From Gracilibacteraceae bacterium (GTDB lineage Bacteria; Bacillota; Desulfitobacteriia; Desulfitobacteriales; Syntrophobotulaceae), in contig JAIRRL010000106.1 in NCBI GenBank assembly GCA_031255985.1, forward strand, positions 1 through 14,245: DNA of 14,245 bases, given 5' to 3'. Both the position numbers and the translations under genes were made by a program. The notes below the pieces were generated by a model. The model was not told where the DNA came from. It worked only from the letters and a program-made list of their open reading frames with translations, and made no database searches. Numbering within the stretch: the first letter of the stretch is position 1; the number at the start of each line of letters is the position of its first letter. Of the stretch, positions 1-8,269 are shown piece by piece.

Positions 1-1
1 C

Positions 2-67
2 GCGGACATCGCGAACGCGACAGGCTTAACACTAGAGCAAATCAAGCGCCTCCGCGACGGCGAATAG
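2..67 (+). CDS. C-terminal end of a probable Rpn-family (PD-(D/E)XK) transposase/nuclease, 5' end outside window
   Basis: The frame opens at base 2 and ends at the TAG at 65-67, giving 21 residues that end in ATGLTLEQIKRLRDGE. This short helical ending resembles the usual C-terminus of Rpn-family recombination-promoting nuclease/putative transposase proteins (pattern IAK.TGLS.EEI..L). The nuclease core would lie outside the window, so no catalytic residue can be checked. A nested inverted repeat at 70-117 begins three bases after the stop and may terminate the transcript. The gene could be intact or a remnant. The family call rests on a short, low-information tail and is tentative. Confidence 0.45.
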   Translation, partial: ADIANATGLTLEQIKRLRDGE

Positions 68-69
68 CG

Positions 70-117
70 CGAGGCGTACAGCGCCGTCATTGTGCAATAT
101 CGGCGCGGTTCGCCTCG
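70..117 (+). terminator. Nested inverted repeat just after the upstream gene, possible terminator or structured RNA
   Basis: The outer arms cgaggcg (70-76) and cgcctcg (111-117) pair perfectly. A 4x4 internal loop (taca/ggtt) follows, then inner arms gcgccg (81-86) and cggcgc (101-106), and a further short att/aat pairing near the loop. The structure starts three bases after the upstream TAG, where a terminator would be expected. It is not followed directly by a T run, so it is not a classical intrinsic terminator. It could equally be a small mobile repeat or the end of a transposon. Confidence 0.4.
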
Positions 118-274
118 TAAAACAACGAAAACATTGTCGGGCAGCCTTGTTTTTGATTTTTTTAAATGTAGCAAGCGTCAAAGTGTGTCCTGAATATCAA
201 TTAAAGTGTTTTTTTACAGCAGTAAGTGTTAGCGCGAAAACAGGCGCAGAACCCGGGTTTTCTGAAAATAACAG

Positions 275-303
275 TGGAAATCCGCGCCTTGATGCGGTAT
301 ACT
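275..303 (+). promoter_or_regulatory. Candidate sigma-A promoter
   Basis: A -10-like TATACT (298-303, five of six consensus bases) lies 17 bases after tggaaa (275-280, four of six -35 bases). A transcript would begin near 310 and run directly into the inverted repeat at 330-371. It may be a distal promoter for recD2 or drive a short structured RNA. Identified by eye only; the AT-rich setting raises the chance of a false match. Confidence 0.3.
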
Positions 304-329
304 CCCCTTTTCGACACTTTAGCTAAATA

Positions 330-371
330 AAAGAGAGCTAGACGCCCTAAATACGGGTGTTTGCTCTCTTT
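330..371. terminator. Two-part stem-loop, possible terminator (either strand) or leader RNA
   Basis: Arms aaagagagc (330-338) and gctctcttt (363-371) pair over 9 bp. After a small internal loop, acgccc (342-347) pairs with gggtgt (355-360, one G-T pair) around a 7-base loop. On the + strand the stem is followed by ttccccc. On the - strand it is followed by a T-rich tract (complement of aaataaaa, 325-332), so a leftward intrinsic terminator is the better fit, although no leftward gene is seen. A leader structure downstream of the promoter at 275-303 is the alternative. Confidence 0.4.
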
Positions 372-450
372 CCCCCTGCTTGAAAATTGTTGTATGGAAT
401 CCTTGTCGTGTCAAATTTTTCTGGATTGTGTACGTAATTTTTTCATAATT

Positions 451-480
451 TTGACCATACAGCCTGAAATCCCGTAAAAA
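451..480 (+). promoter_or_regulatory. Weak candidate promoter for recD2
   Basis: TTGACC (451-456) matches five of six -35 bases. With an 18-base spacer the -10 would be taaaaa (475-480), matching four of six. If used, the recD2 message would carry a leader of about 230 bases that includes the octamer repeat array. The -10 is poor, so this is only a suggestion. Confidence 0.25.
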
Positions 481-611
481 TATATCTATGCGGGCGGCGT
501 GATTCCTCCCGGCCCTCTTTGCTGTGTTTTTGATATTTTTTCACTTCAACTTGTATCGGGCGGAGGTCAATGATAAAATGAGAAGGGTAAAAATCAACGG
601 CGAACCGGGGT

Positions 612-717
612 AAGAACGGAAAACATAAAGATGCAAAAATGTAAAGACGCAGGAACGTAAAGATGTAAGATTGCAGGAACGTAAGGTGTAAAGGTGTAAA
701 GGTGTAAAGGTGTAAGG
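612..717 (+). repeat. Degenerate 8-bp tandem repeat array that abuts and supplies the recD2 ribosome binding site
   Basis: From 627 the sequence reads in phase as octamers: aaagatgc (627-634), aaaaatgt (635-642), aaagacgc (643-650), aggaacgt (651-658 and again 675-682), a 7-base unit (683-689), then three identical aaaggtgt copies (690-713) and a final aagg (714-717) touching the ATG at 718. Two weaker units lie at 612-626. Nearly all units fit four or five purines followed by a Y-G-Y-like end. The last full copy places AAAGG (706-710) seven bases before the ATG, so the recD2 Shine-Dalgarno sequence is part of the repeat. Confidence 0.85.
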
Positions 718-2881
<2,164 letters not shown>

Positions 2882-2898
<17 letters not shown>

Positions 2899-2995
2899 TG
2901 GCAGCGTGCCGGAAGAGATTATCCGGGAGATGGCGGACGACAGCTATGAACTGACCAAACCAAAGGCCGGACGTAGCCGCGGGAAAAGCCAGTAG
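2882..2995 (+). pseudogene. C-terminal relic of an MmcQ/YjbR-family protein
   Basis: In the frame shifted by +1 relative to recD2, the bases encode NSVILDGSVPEEIIREMADD followed by SYEL and a basic tail, ending at TAG 2993-2995. This matches the conserved C-terminal end of MmcQ/YjbR proteins (W-N-x-V-x-LDG-x-VP-x-E-x-I-x-x-M-x-D-x-SYEL). A full member is about 115-120 residues, and the N-terminal two thirds are missing. Upstream of about 2882 the sequence is recD2. The relic therefore begins inside the recD2 3' end and overlaps it by 17 bases. No start codon or ribosome binding site serves it. The family normally has a CyaY-like fold and putative DNA binding. Confidence 0.7.
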
Positions 2996-2997
2996 AA

Positions 2998-3132
2998 ATG
3001 GAGGATGCGCAGTGGATGCGAAACCCAATAGCAATGGCAATAGCAATAGACTATGAAAAGTTGGCGACGGTGATCGATGATTTGATGAGCGAGTACCAGA
3101 ATCAGAACTGTTGTTTATCTCTTGCGCATTAG
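2998..3132 (+). CDS. Possible small hypothetical protein, 44 aa
   Basis: An ATG at 2998 opens a 44-codon frame ending at TAG 3130-3132. The middle (AIDYEKLATVIDDLMSEYQN) looks like a plausible amphipathic helix of the kind seen in small phage-type proteins. It starts three bases after the MmcQ relic stop and has no clear Shine-Dalgarno sequence. The 5' part contains a hexamer run of agcaat-type units (3026-3049) that encodes an Ile/Ala/Met stretch. It may be real, a remnant, or chance in a decayed region. No function can be assigned. Confidence 0.22.
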   Translation: MEDAQWMRNPIAMAIAIDYEKLATVIDDLMSEYQNQNCCLSLAH

Positions 3133-3212
3133 CTGCGCAGTCAGACTGACAAGCGCGATGACGAACATGCTGCAATCCGCAATACATTATGGCGAAAAAT
3201 TAAAAAATAAAT

Positions 3213-3234
3213 CCTTGCTGTTGCAAGGTTTCTT
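3213..3234 (+). terminator. Weak intrinsic-terminator-like hairpin between recD2 region and asd
   Basis: ccttgc (3213-3218) pairs perfectly with gcaagg (3223-3228) around a tgtt loop and is followed by tttctt (3229-3234). An A-rich stretch precedes it. The stem is only 6 bp and the T tract is interrupted, so its efficiency is doubtful. Its position, after the last possible upstream gene and before the asd promoter, fits a terminator. Confidence 0.35.
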
Positions 3235-3298
3235 AGCCACATGGGATTATTTGGATGTTAAACTTGCGAAATTAATCCGTTCCGTCCCGCCGGTAAAC

Positions 3299-3327
3299 TT
3301 GACTGCCGGGGCCGGCCGCGTTATAAT
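3299..3327 (+). promoter_or_regulatory. Strong sigma-A-type promoter of the asd-dapG-dapA block
   Basis: TTGACT (3299-3304) and TATAAT (3322-3327) are separated by exactly 17 bases, so 11 of 12 consensus positions match at optimal spacing. Transcription would begin near 3334, leaving a leader of roughly 35 bases before the asd TTG at 3370. That is too short for a lysine riboswitch or a T-box, so the sequence shows no RNA-based lysine control at this point. It is the best promoter in the window and probably drives asd, dapG and dapA, perhaps further. Confidence 0.85.
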
Positions 3328-3369
3328 AGGGGCAATGATAACGCGAGTAACGGAAGTGAGGCTTTAATT

Positions 3370-4374
3370 TTGGCTGATTTAGCCATTGTCGGCGCTACAG
3401 GCGCCGTAGGACAGGAGTTTTTGAATATTCTGGCGGAGCGGGCTTATCCGGTGGACGGCCTGCGTCTTCTGGCCACAAAACGCTCGGCCGGCCGGATCGT
3501 GAGCTGGGGCGGCCGGGAAATCGAGGTAGAGGAAACCAGGCGGGACAGTTTTCGCGGCGTGGACATCGCATTCTTCGCCGGCGGCTCGGACAGCTCTCTT
3601 TTTGCCGAAGCGGCGGTAAGCGCCGGGGCGATCGTCATAGACAACAGCAGCTACTTCCGGCTGCGGCCGGACGTGCCGCTGGTAGTGCCGGAAGTGAACG
3701 CCGCCGCTGTGCGTCTGCATAAAGGCATAATAGCCAATCCGAACTGCTCCACCATCATCATGGCGGTGGCCCTCAAACCGATTGAGGACGCGGCCCGTGT
3801 CCGCCGCGTGGTAGTTTCGACTTATCAGGCTGTTTCCGGCGCCGGCCGGGACGGCATAACCGAGCTGGAAGACCAGATCCGCCGCTGGGCCGGCGGCGAG
3901 CCGGCGGGACCGGCCAAGGTTTTCCCATATCAGATCGCTTTTAACCTGATACCGCGGATAGACGTATTTCAGGCGGACGATTATACCAAGGAAGAATGGA
4001 AAATGACCTTGGAAACGCAAAAAATATTCGATCGCCCGGATCTGCTGGTAACGGCCACTTGCGTGCGGGCGCCGGTTTTGCGTTCTCACGCTGAATCCAT
4101 CAATATTGAAACAGAAAAACCGCTCACTCCGGCGCGGGCCAAAGAGCTGCTGGCCAAAGCGCCCGGCGTCCGCCTGGTGGACGACATCCGGGCGGAGCGC
4201 TATCCGACGCCGCTCGAAACCACAAATCAGGACGACGTTTTTGTCGGGCGCGTCCGGGTCGACCGGACGGTAGCCAACGGACTGAATCTGTGGGCGGCCG
4301 GGGATCAGCTCCGCAAGGGCGCGGCCCTGAACGGAGTGCAAATAGCGGAATTGCTGCTGGAAGCGAGGCCCTGA
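3370..4374 (+). CDS. asd: Aspartate-semialdehyde dehydrogenase
   Basis: This 334-residue enzyme reduces L-aspartyl-4-phosphate to L-aspartate 4-semialdehyde with NADPH, the branch point to lysine/diaminopimelate, threonine and methionine. The NADP-binding loop GATGAVG is at residues 8-14. The catalytic cysteine is C126 in NPNCST, followed by the SGAG motif and the catalytic histidine H240 in LRSHAE. Length and motifs fit the bacterial Asd family. The start is TTG, chosen because translation from it gives the canonical N-terminus and because ggaagtgagg ends eight bases upstream. It is the first gene after the strong promoter at 3299-3327. It is followed two bases after its stop by the aspartokinase GTG. 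In many spore formers dipicolinate synthase genes (spoVFA/B) sit just upstream; they are absent here. Confidence 0.97.
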   Translation: MADLAIVGATGAVGQEFLNILAERAYPVDGLRLLATKRSAGRIVSWGGREIEVEETRRDSFRGVDIAFFAGGSDSSLFAEAAVSAGAIVIDNSSYFRLRPDVPLVVPEVNAAAVRLHKGIIANPNCSTIIMAVALKPIEDAARVRRVVVSTYQAVSGAGRDGITELEDQIRRWAGGEPAGPAKVFPYQIAFNLIPRIDVFQADDYTKEEWKMTLETQKIFDRPDLLVTATCVRAPVLRSHAESINIETEKPLTPARAKELLAKAPGVRLVDDIRAERYPTPLETTNQDDVFVGRVRVDRTVANGLNLWAAGDQLRKGAALNGVQIAELLLEARP

Positions 4375-4376
4375 CG

Positions 4377-5603
4377 GTGAAAATCCTCGTACAAAAATTC
4401 GGCGGCACCTCCGTCTCCACGGAAGAACGCCGGGAACGGGCGGCCGCCAAAGTGCTGGGCGCGGTAAGCGAAAATTACGCGGTGGTGGCGGTGGTCTCCG
4501 CCATGGGCCGCGCCGGCGACCCATACGCTACGGACACTTTGATCAAACTGGCTACCGATATTAATAAGGAGATAACGGCGCGGGAACTGGATCTGCTCAT
4601 GAGCTGCGGCGAAGTGATTTCCGGGGCGGTGCTGGCGGCTACGCTCCAAAACCACGGGCTGCGGGCGACGCTGCTCACGGGCGGGCAGGCCGGAATCATA
4701 ACCACGGCGGAACACGGGGAAGCGCGGATCCTGCGCGTCAACCCCAAGGAAATACTGCGGGAACTCAAGGCCGGCCGCGTCGTCGTCGTCACGGGCTTTC
4801 AAGGCGTGAGTGAAGACGGCGCCGTCACTACTTTGGGCCGGGGCGGGAGCGACACCTCGGCGGCGGCTCTCGGCGTGGCTTTGAACGCCGAGGCTGTGGA
4901 CATTTATACCGACGTAGAGGGCGTCATGACCGCCGATCCGCGCATAGTGCAGGACGCCCGTATTTTGGACGTGGTCACTTATAACGACGTCGCTCATCTG
5001 GCGCATGAAGGCGCGAAAGTAATCCACCCGCGGGCGGTGGAGATCGCCATGCGCCAAAACATGCCGCTGCGCGTCAAAAGCACGTTTTCCGACGCGCCCG
5101 GCACTTTGGTGACCAACGACCAGCCCAACCGGGCCGTAGGGGCCGACATGTTTGAAGACCGCCTGATAACCGGCATCGCCCACATGCCGCAAGTAACGCA
5201 GATCACCATCGACATCAGCGGCGACAGGGATAAACCCAGAATCGTGCGCCAGATTTTCAAATCGATGGCGCTGGCGGGGATCAGCGTGGATTTTATCAGC
5301 ACCCAGCTGGACGCGGTGCGCTACACCGTGAAAGATGAACTGGCGAGTAAAGCGGCGGAAGTGCTGCAAAATATGAATATAACCCCTAAACTGCTTTCCG
5401 GCTGCGCCATCATTTCCTTGGTGGGCGGCGGCATCACCGACGCGCCCGGCGTCATGGCCGACATAGCGGAAGTGCTGGCGGAACGGGATATTGAGATTTT
5501 GCAGTCGGCGGACTCGCACACGACGATCTGGGTGCTGGTGAAGGGAACCCATCTGACGGAAGCCGCGCGGATGCTGCACGGCAAATTCATTAATCCTCAA
5601 TAG
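4377..5603 (+). CDS. dapG: Aspartate kinase, class II with C-terminal ACT domains
   Basis: Aspartokinase phosphorylates L-aspartate and commits it to the lysine, methionine and threonine pathway. The 408-residue product has KFGGTSV (7-13) at the N-terminus, then MSCGEVISG, GRGGSDT (154-160) and YTDVEGVMTADPR (from 177), all typical of the amino-acid kinase domain. The last 140 or so residues form two ACT domains, the usual site of lysine or other amino-acid feedback. An upstream in-frame GTG at 4290 would add 29 residues encoded inside asd. The GTG at 4377 gives the family N-terminus VKILVQKFGGTSV and is preferred. The two-base gap after asd implies coupling. The symbol follows the dapG-dapA-rnj gene order of Bacillus; lysC would be equally defensible because the effector cannot be read from the sequence. 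Confidence 0.95.
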   Translation: MKILVQKFGGTSVSTEERRERAAAKVLGAVSENYAVVAVVSAMGRAGDPYATDTLIKLATDINKEITARELDLLMSCGEVISGAVLAATLQNHGLRATLLTGGQAGIITTAEHGEARILRVNPKEILRELKAGRVVVVTGFQGVSEDGAVTTLGRGGSDTSAAALGVALNAEAVDIYTDVEGVMTADPRIVQDARILDVVTYNDVAHLAHEGAKVIHPRAVEIAMRQNMPLRVKSTFSDAPGTLVTNDQPNRAVGADMFEDRLITGIAHMPQVTQITIDISGDRDKPRIVRQIFKSMALAGISVDFISTQLDAVRYTVKDELASKAAEVLQNMNITPKLLSGCAIISLVGGGITDAPGVMADIAEVLAERDIEILQSADSHTTIWVLVKGTHLTEAARMLHGKFINPQ

Positions 5604-5620
5604 AATTTAGGAGTGTTCGG

Positions 5621-6499
5621 ATGTTTGGACGAATTCTGACGGCGATGGTCACGCCTTTTTACGCTGACGGCGGTGTAAATTACGAAGGCGCGGCGGATTT
5701 AGCCTGTTATTTAGCCGCGAACGGCTCGGACGGCATAGTGGTGTCGGGGACGACCGGGGAAGCGCCCGCTTTGACGGCGGAGGAAAAAGCGGAACTGTTC
5801 CGCGTAGTGCGCCGCGCCGCCCCGCCTGCCTGCAAGGTCGTCGGCAGCGTAGGCACCAATTCTACTTCTGTCAGCGTCAAGCTGGCGCAAGCGGCGGCAG
5901 ACGCCGGTCTCGACGGGATGATGGCGGTGACGCCCTATTACAACAAGCCCTCCCAAGAGGGGATGTACCGGCATTTTCGGGCCATAGCCGCCGCCGCCCC
6001 CTTGCCGGTGATGCTCTACAATATTCCCAGCCGCAGCGTGGTGAACCTTTTGCCGGACACCGTCGCCCGCCTCAGCGCCGTGCCCAATATCGTTTCGCTG
6101 AAAGAAGCCACCGGTTCCATAGACCAGATGAGCGAACTCAAGCTGAAGCTGCCGGAGGATTTCGCCATTTACGCCGGCGACGACGCTCTCACTTTGCCCT
6201 TGCTGGCCCTTGGCTCCAGCGGCGTGGTCAGCGTGGCCTCTCATGTGGTCGCCCCGCAGATGCAGAGCATGATCGCGGCTTTTAAGGCCGGCGACCTGGC
6301 CGGGGCCTTGGATTGGCATAAAAAATTATACCCCATTTTCAAGACATTATTTATAACTTCAAATCCCGCTCCGATAAAATTCGTGCTGGAGTCGCTCGGT
6401 CACGCCGTCGGGCCGTGCCGGCCGCCTTTGGCCGAACCGAACGGACAGGAATCAGAGCAGCTGCGGGAAATCACGCGCCTGATCCGGGAAATGGCCTGA
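5621..6499 (+). CDS. dapA: 4-hydroxy-tetrahydrodipicolinate synthase
   Basis: DapA condenses pyruvate with aspartate semialdehyde, the product of Asd encoded in the same block, and opens the diaminopimelate/lysine branch. At 292 residues it has the length of the E. coli enzyme, and its key residues fall at the same numbers: T44 and T45 in GTTGEA, Y107, Y133 in YNIPSR, R138, and the Schiff-base lysine K161 in SLKEATG. The protein is a (beta/alpha)8 barrel, normally a tetramer. The ATG at 5621 has aggag (5609-5613) seven bases upstream and lies 17 bases after the dapG stop. The C-terminal ending has a GPCRPPLAEP segment. The stop codon lies inside the first copy of a small tandem duplication (6494-6513). 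Confidence 0.97.
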   Translation: MFGRILTAMVTPFYADGGVNYEGAADLACYLAANGSDGIVVSGTTGEAPALTAEEKAELFRVVRRAAPPACKVVGSVGTNSTSVSVKLAQAAADAGLDGMMAVTPYYNKPSQEGMYRHFRAIAAAAPLPVMLYNIPSRSVVNLLPDTVARLSAVPNIVSLKEATGSIDQMSELKLKLPEDFAIYAGDDALTLPLLALGSSGVVSVASHVVAPQMQSMIAAFKAGDLAGALDWHKKLYPIFKTLFITSNPAPIKFVLESLGHAVGPCRPPLAEPNGQESEQLREITRLIREMA

Positions 6500-6572
6500 C
6501 GCGCCCTAAGCCGGGAATAGACCTGAACGCGCCCTGAGCCGCGTCAATGACAGATAGCGTCAATAACAGATA
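6494..6572 (+). repeat. Two adjacent small tandem duplications between dapA and rnj
   Basis: The dapA 3' end gcctgacgcgccctaagccg (6494-6513), which includes the TGA, is nearly repeated at 6521-6541 as acctga-acgcgccctgagccg, with one inserted base and two substitutions. Immediately after, the 16-mer gcgtcaatgacagata (6541-6556) is repeated directly at 6557-6572 with a single G-to-A change. The second array ends four bases before the rnj Shine-Dalgarno sequence. Almost the whole intergenic gap is therefore made of duplicated sequence. No hairpin with a T run is visible, so transcription probably continues into rnj. Confidence 0.85.
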
Positions 6573-6592
6573 TTTTAAGGAGGTAGTATATT

Positions 6593-8254
6593 TTGCCAAA
6601 GGAGCATAAATTGCGGATTATTCCTTTGGGTGGTTTGGGAGAAGTTGGAAAAAACATGACGGTGATCAGGTATGACGATCAGATGATCGTTGTTGACGCC
6701 GGGCTGGCTTTTCCCGAAGATGATTTGCTGGGAATCGACGTGGTGATTCCCGATTACGCTTATATCCTGGACAACCTGGACAGTTTGCTGGGCATAGTCA
6801 TCACCCACGGACACGAGGATCATATCGGCTCGCTGCCCTATTTGCTGAGGGACGTGAACGCGCCGCTTTTCGCCACAAAACTGACCATGGGCCTCATTCA
6901 GGCCAAACTCAAGGAAAGCAACGTCAACAAACTGAAAGGCACCGTCGTCAAACAGGGCGATTCCATCAAACTGGGATCTTTTACCATCGACTTCATCCGG
7001 GTCAGCCACAGTATCCCCGACTCGGTGGGGCTGGCTATTCACACGCCTTTGGGCACGATCGTCCATACGGGCGATTTCAAGCTCGACCACACGCCGGTGA
7101 TCGGCGAGGTGCTGGATATTCAAAAATTCGCCGAACTGGGCCACAAGGGCGTCCTCTGCCTCATGTCCGACAGCACCAATGTGGAAAATCCAGGTTTTAC
7201 CATGACGGAGCGCAAGGTGGGGGAAATGTTCGACGCCGTTTTCCAAAGCGCGAAAGAGCGGATCATCCTGGCCAGTTTCGCCTCCAATGTCCACCGGGTG
7301 CAGCAGGTCATTGTCTCGGCTTTTAAAACGAACCGCAAAGTGGCGATCGTGGGGCGCAGCATGTTAAATTACGCGACGATCGCGGCGGAGCTGGGTTATC
7401 TGATCACGCCGCCGGGAACTTTGGTCGATGTGGATGAAATAGTCAAGCTGCCGAATAATCAGGTCTGCATCATCACGACCGGCAGCCAGGGCGAGCCCAT
7501 GTCGGCTCTCACCCGCATGGCGGCGGGCGAACACCGGCGGTTGGAGATTCAGGCCGGCGACACGGTGATTATTTCGGCGAACCCGATTCCGGGCAACGAA
7601 AAATCGATCTCCCGCACGATTGACCAGCTTTTCCGCCTGGGGGCCAACGTGATCCACGGTTCCGCCAATCAGGTGCATGTCTCCGGTCACGGCAACCAGG
7701 AAGAGCTGAAACTCATGCTGAACATGGTGAAACCCAAATATTTCCTGCCGGTACACGGCGATTACCGGATGCAGGTCAAACACGGCCAGCTGGCGCAGGA
7801 ATTGGGGATTCCCAAGGAGAATATTTTTATCGCCGAAAACGGCAGCGTGCTGGAGTTTACGCGCAGCGGCGCGGCCATCACCGGCAAGGTGCCGGCCGGC
7901 CGGATCCTGATCGACGGGCTTGGCGTCGGCGACGTGGGCAACATCGTTTTGCGCGACCGGCGGCAATTGTCGCAGGATGGGCTGTTCATCATAGTCATGA
8001 CGCTCAACCATCTGACCGGCGATATCGTCGCCGGGCCGGACGTCGTGACGCGGGGTTTTGTCTATGTGCGCGAGTCCGAGCCTATGCTGGATCAGGCCAA
8101 GGAAAAAATCATTCAGACAGCGGAGCGCTGCCTCGGCAACGGGATTCCGGAATGGGCGCTCTTAAAATCCCAAATCAGGGAAGAACTGAGCAAGCATTTG
8201 TACGAAAAAACCAAGCGCCGCCCGATGATCCTGCCGATCATTCAGGAGATTTGA
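6593..8254 (+). CDS. rnj: Ribonuclease J (metallo-beta-lactamase/beta-CASP RNase)
   Basis: RNase J is a dual 5'-3' exonuclease and endonuclease of mRNA decay and rRNA maturation in many Bacillota. The 553-residue protein matches family length. The zinc-binding HGHEDH is at 72-77 (H72, H74, D76, H77), with further ligands H139 (VSHSIPDS) and D161 (VHTGDFK). The beta-CASP part includes SDSTNVENPG, PIPGNE, HVSGHG (362-367) and PVHGDYRM, and a C-terminal dimerisation region follows. Gene order next to dapA matches B. subtilis rnjB. Unlike RNase J2, whose motif is degenerate (HGHDEN), this protein keeps the full J1-like HGHEDH and should be catalytically active. The start is TTG with aaggaggt (6577-6584) eight bases upstream. 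As the only RNase J visible here, it may be the sole copy. Confidence 0.96.
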   Translation: MPKEHKLRIIPLGGLGEVGKNMTVIRYDDQMIVVDAGLAFPEDDLLGIDVVIPDYAYILDNLDSLLGIVITHGHEDHIGSLPYLLRDVNAPLFATKLTMGLIQAKLKESNVNKLKGTVVKQGDSIKLGSFTIDFIRVSHSIPDSVGLAIHTPLGTIVHTGDFKLDHTPVIGEVLDIQKFAELGHKGVLCLMSDSTNVENPGFTMTERKVGEMFDAVFQSAKERIILASFASNVHRVQQVIVSAFKTNRKVAIVGRSMLNYATIAAELGYLITPPGTLVDVDEIVKLPNNQVCIITTGSQGEPMSALTRMAAGEHRRLEIQAGDTVIISANPIPGNEKSISRTIDQLFRLGANVIHGSANQVHVSGHGNQEELKLMLNMVKPKYFLPVHGDYRMQVKHGQLAQELGIPKENIFIAENGSVLEFTRSGAAITGKVPAGRILIDGLGVGDVGNIVLRDRRQLSQDGLFIIVMTLNHLTGDIVAGPDVVTRGFVYVRESEPMLDQAKEKIIQTAERCLGNGIPEWALLKSQIREELSKHLYEKTKRRPMILPIIQEI

Positions 8255-8269
8255 AAGGATGTGACTGGA

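Larger units (their letters stand above)
68..611. other. Long intergenic region without a convincing gene
   Basis: About 540 bases separate the upstream gene tail from the repeat array in front of recD2. The stretch is visibly richer in A+T than the flanking genes, with several T runs around 150-165 and 205-220. A 78-codon frame exists at 90-326, but it has no ribosome binding site, no recognisable motif and a composition unlike the real genes here, so I do not call it. The region holds two inverted repeats (70-117 and 330-371) and two candidate promoters (275-303 and 451-480), listed separately. Confidence 0.6.

Noticed and set aside
90..326. A 78-codon open frame in the first intergenic gap
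   Set aside because: It has no ribosome binding site and no motif, it crosses the inverted repeat at 70-117, and its composition follows the AT-rich spacer.
392..414. A TTGACA-like -35 on the - strand (complement of tgtcaa at 409-414)
   Set aside because: No matching -10 is found at 16-18 bases and no leftward gene follows.
612..717. Possibility that the octamer array is a CRISPR array
   Set aside because: Units are only 8 bp and contiguous, without unique spacers, and no cas genes are present.
3328..3369. Possible lysine riboswitch or T-box in the asd leader
   Set aside because: Only about 35 bases separate the predicted transcript start from the TTG, far too short for either element.
4290..4376. 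N-terminal extension of the aspartokinase from GTG 4290
   Set aside because: The extra 29 residues are encoded inside asd, lack conservation-like features and would push KFGGTSV away from the usual N-terminal position.
4305..5600. A 431-codon open frame on the - strand opposite the aspartokinase gene
   Set aside because: The + strand aspartokinase has all catalytic motifs. The antisense frame is His/Arg-rich without motifs or a ribosome binding site.
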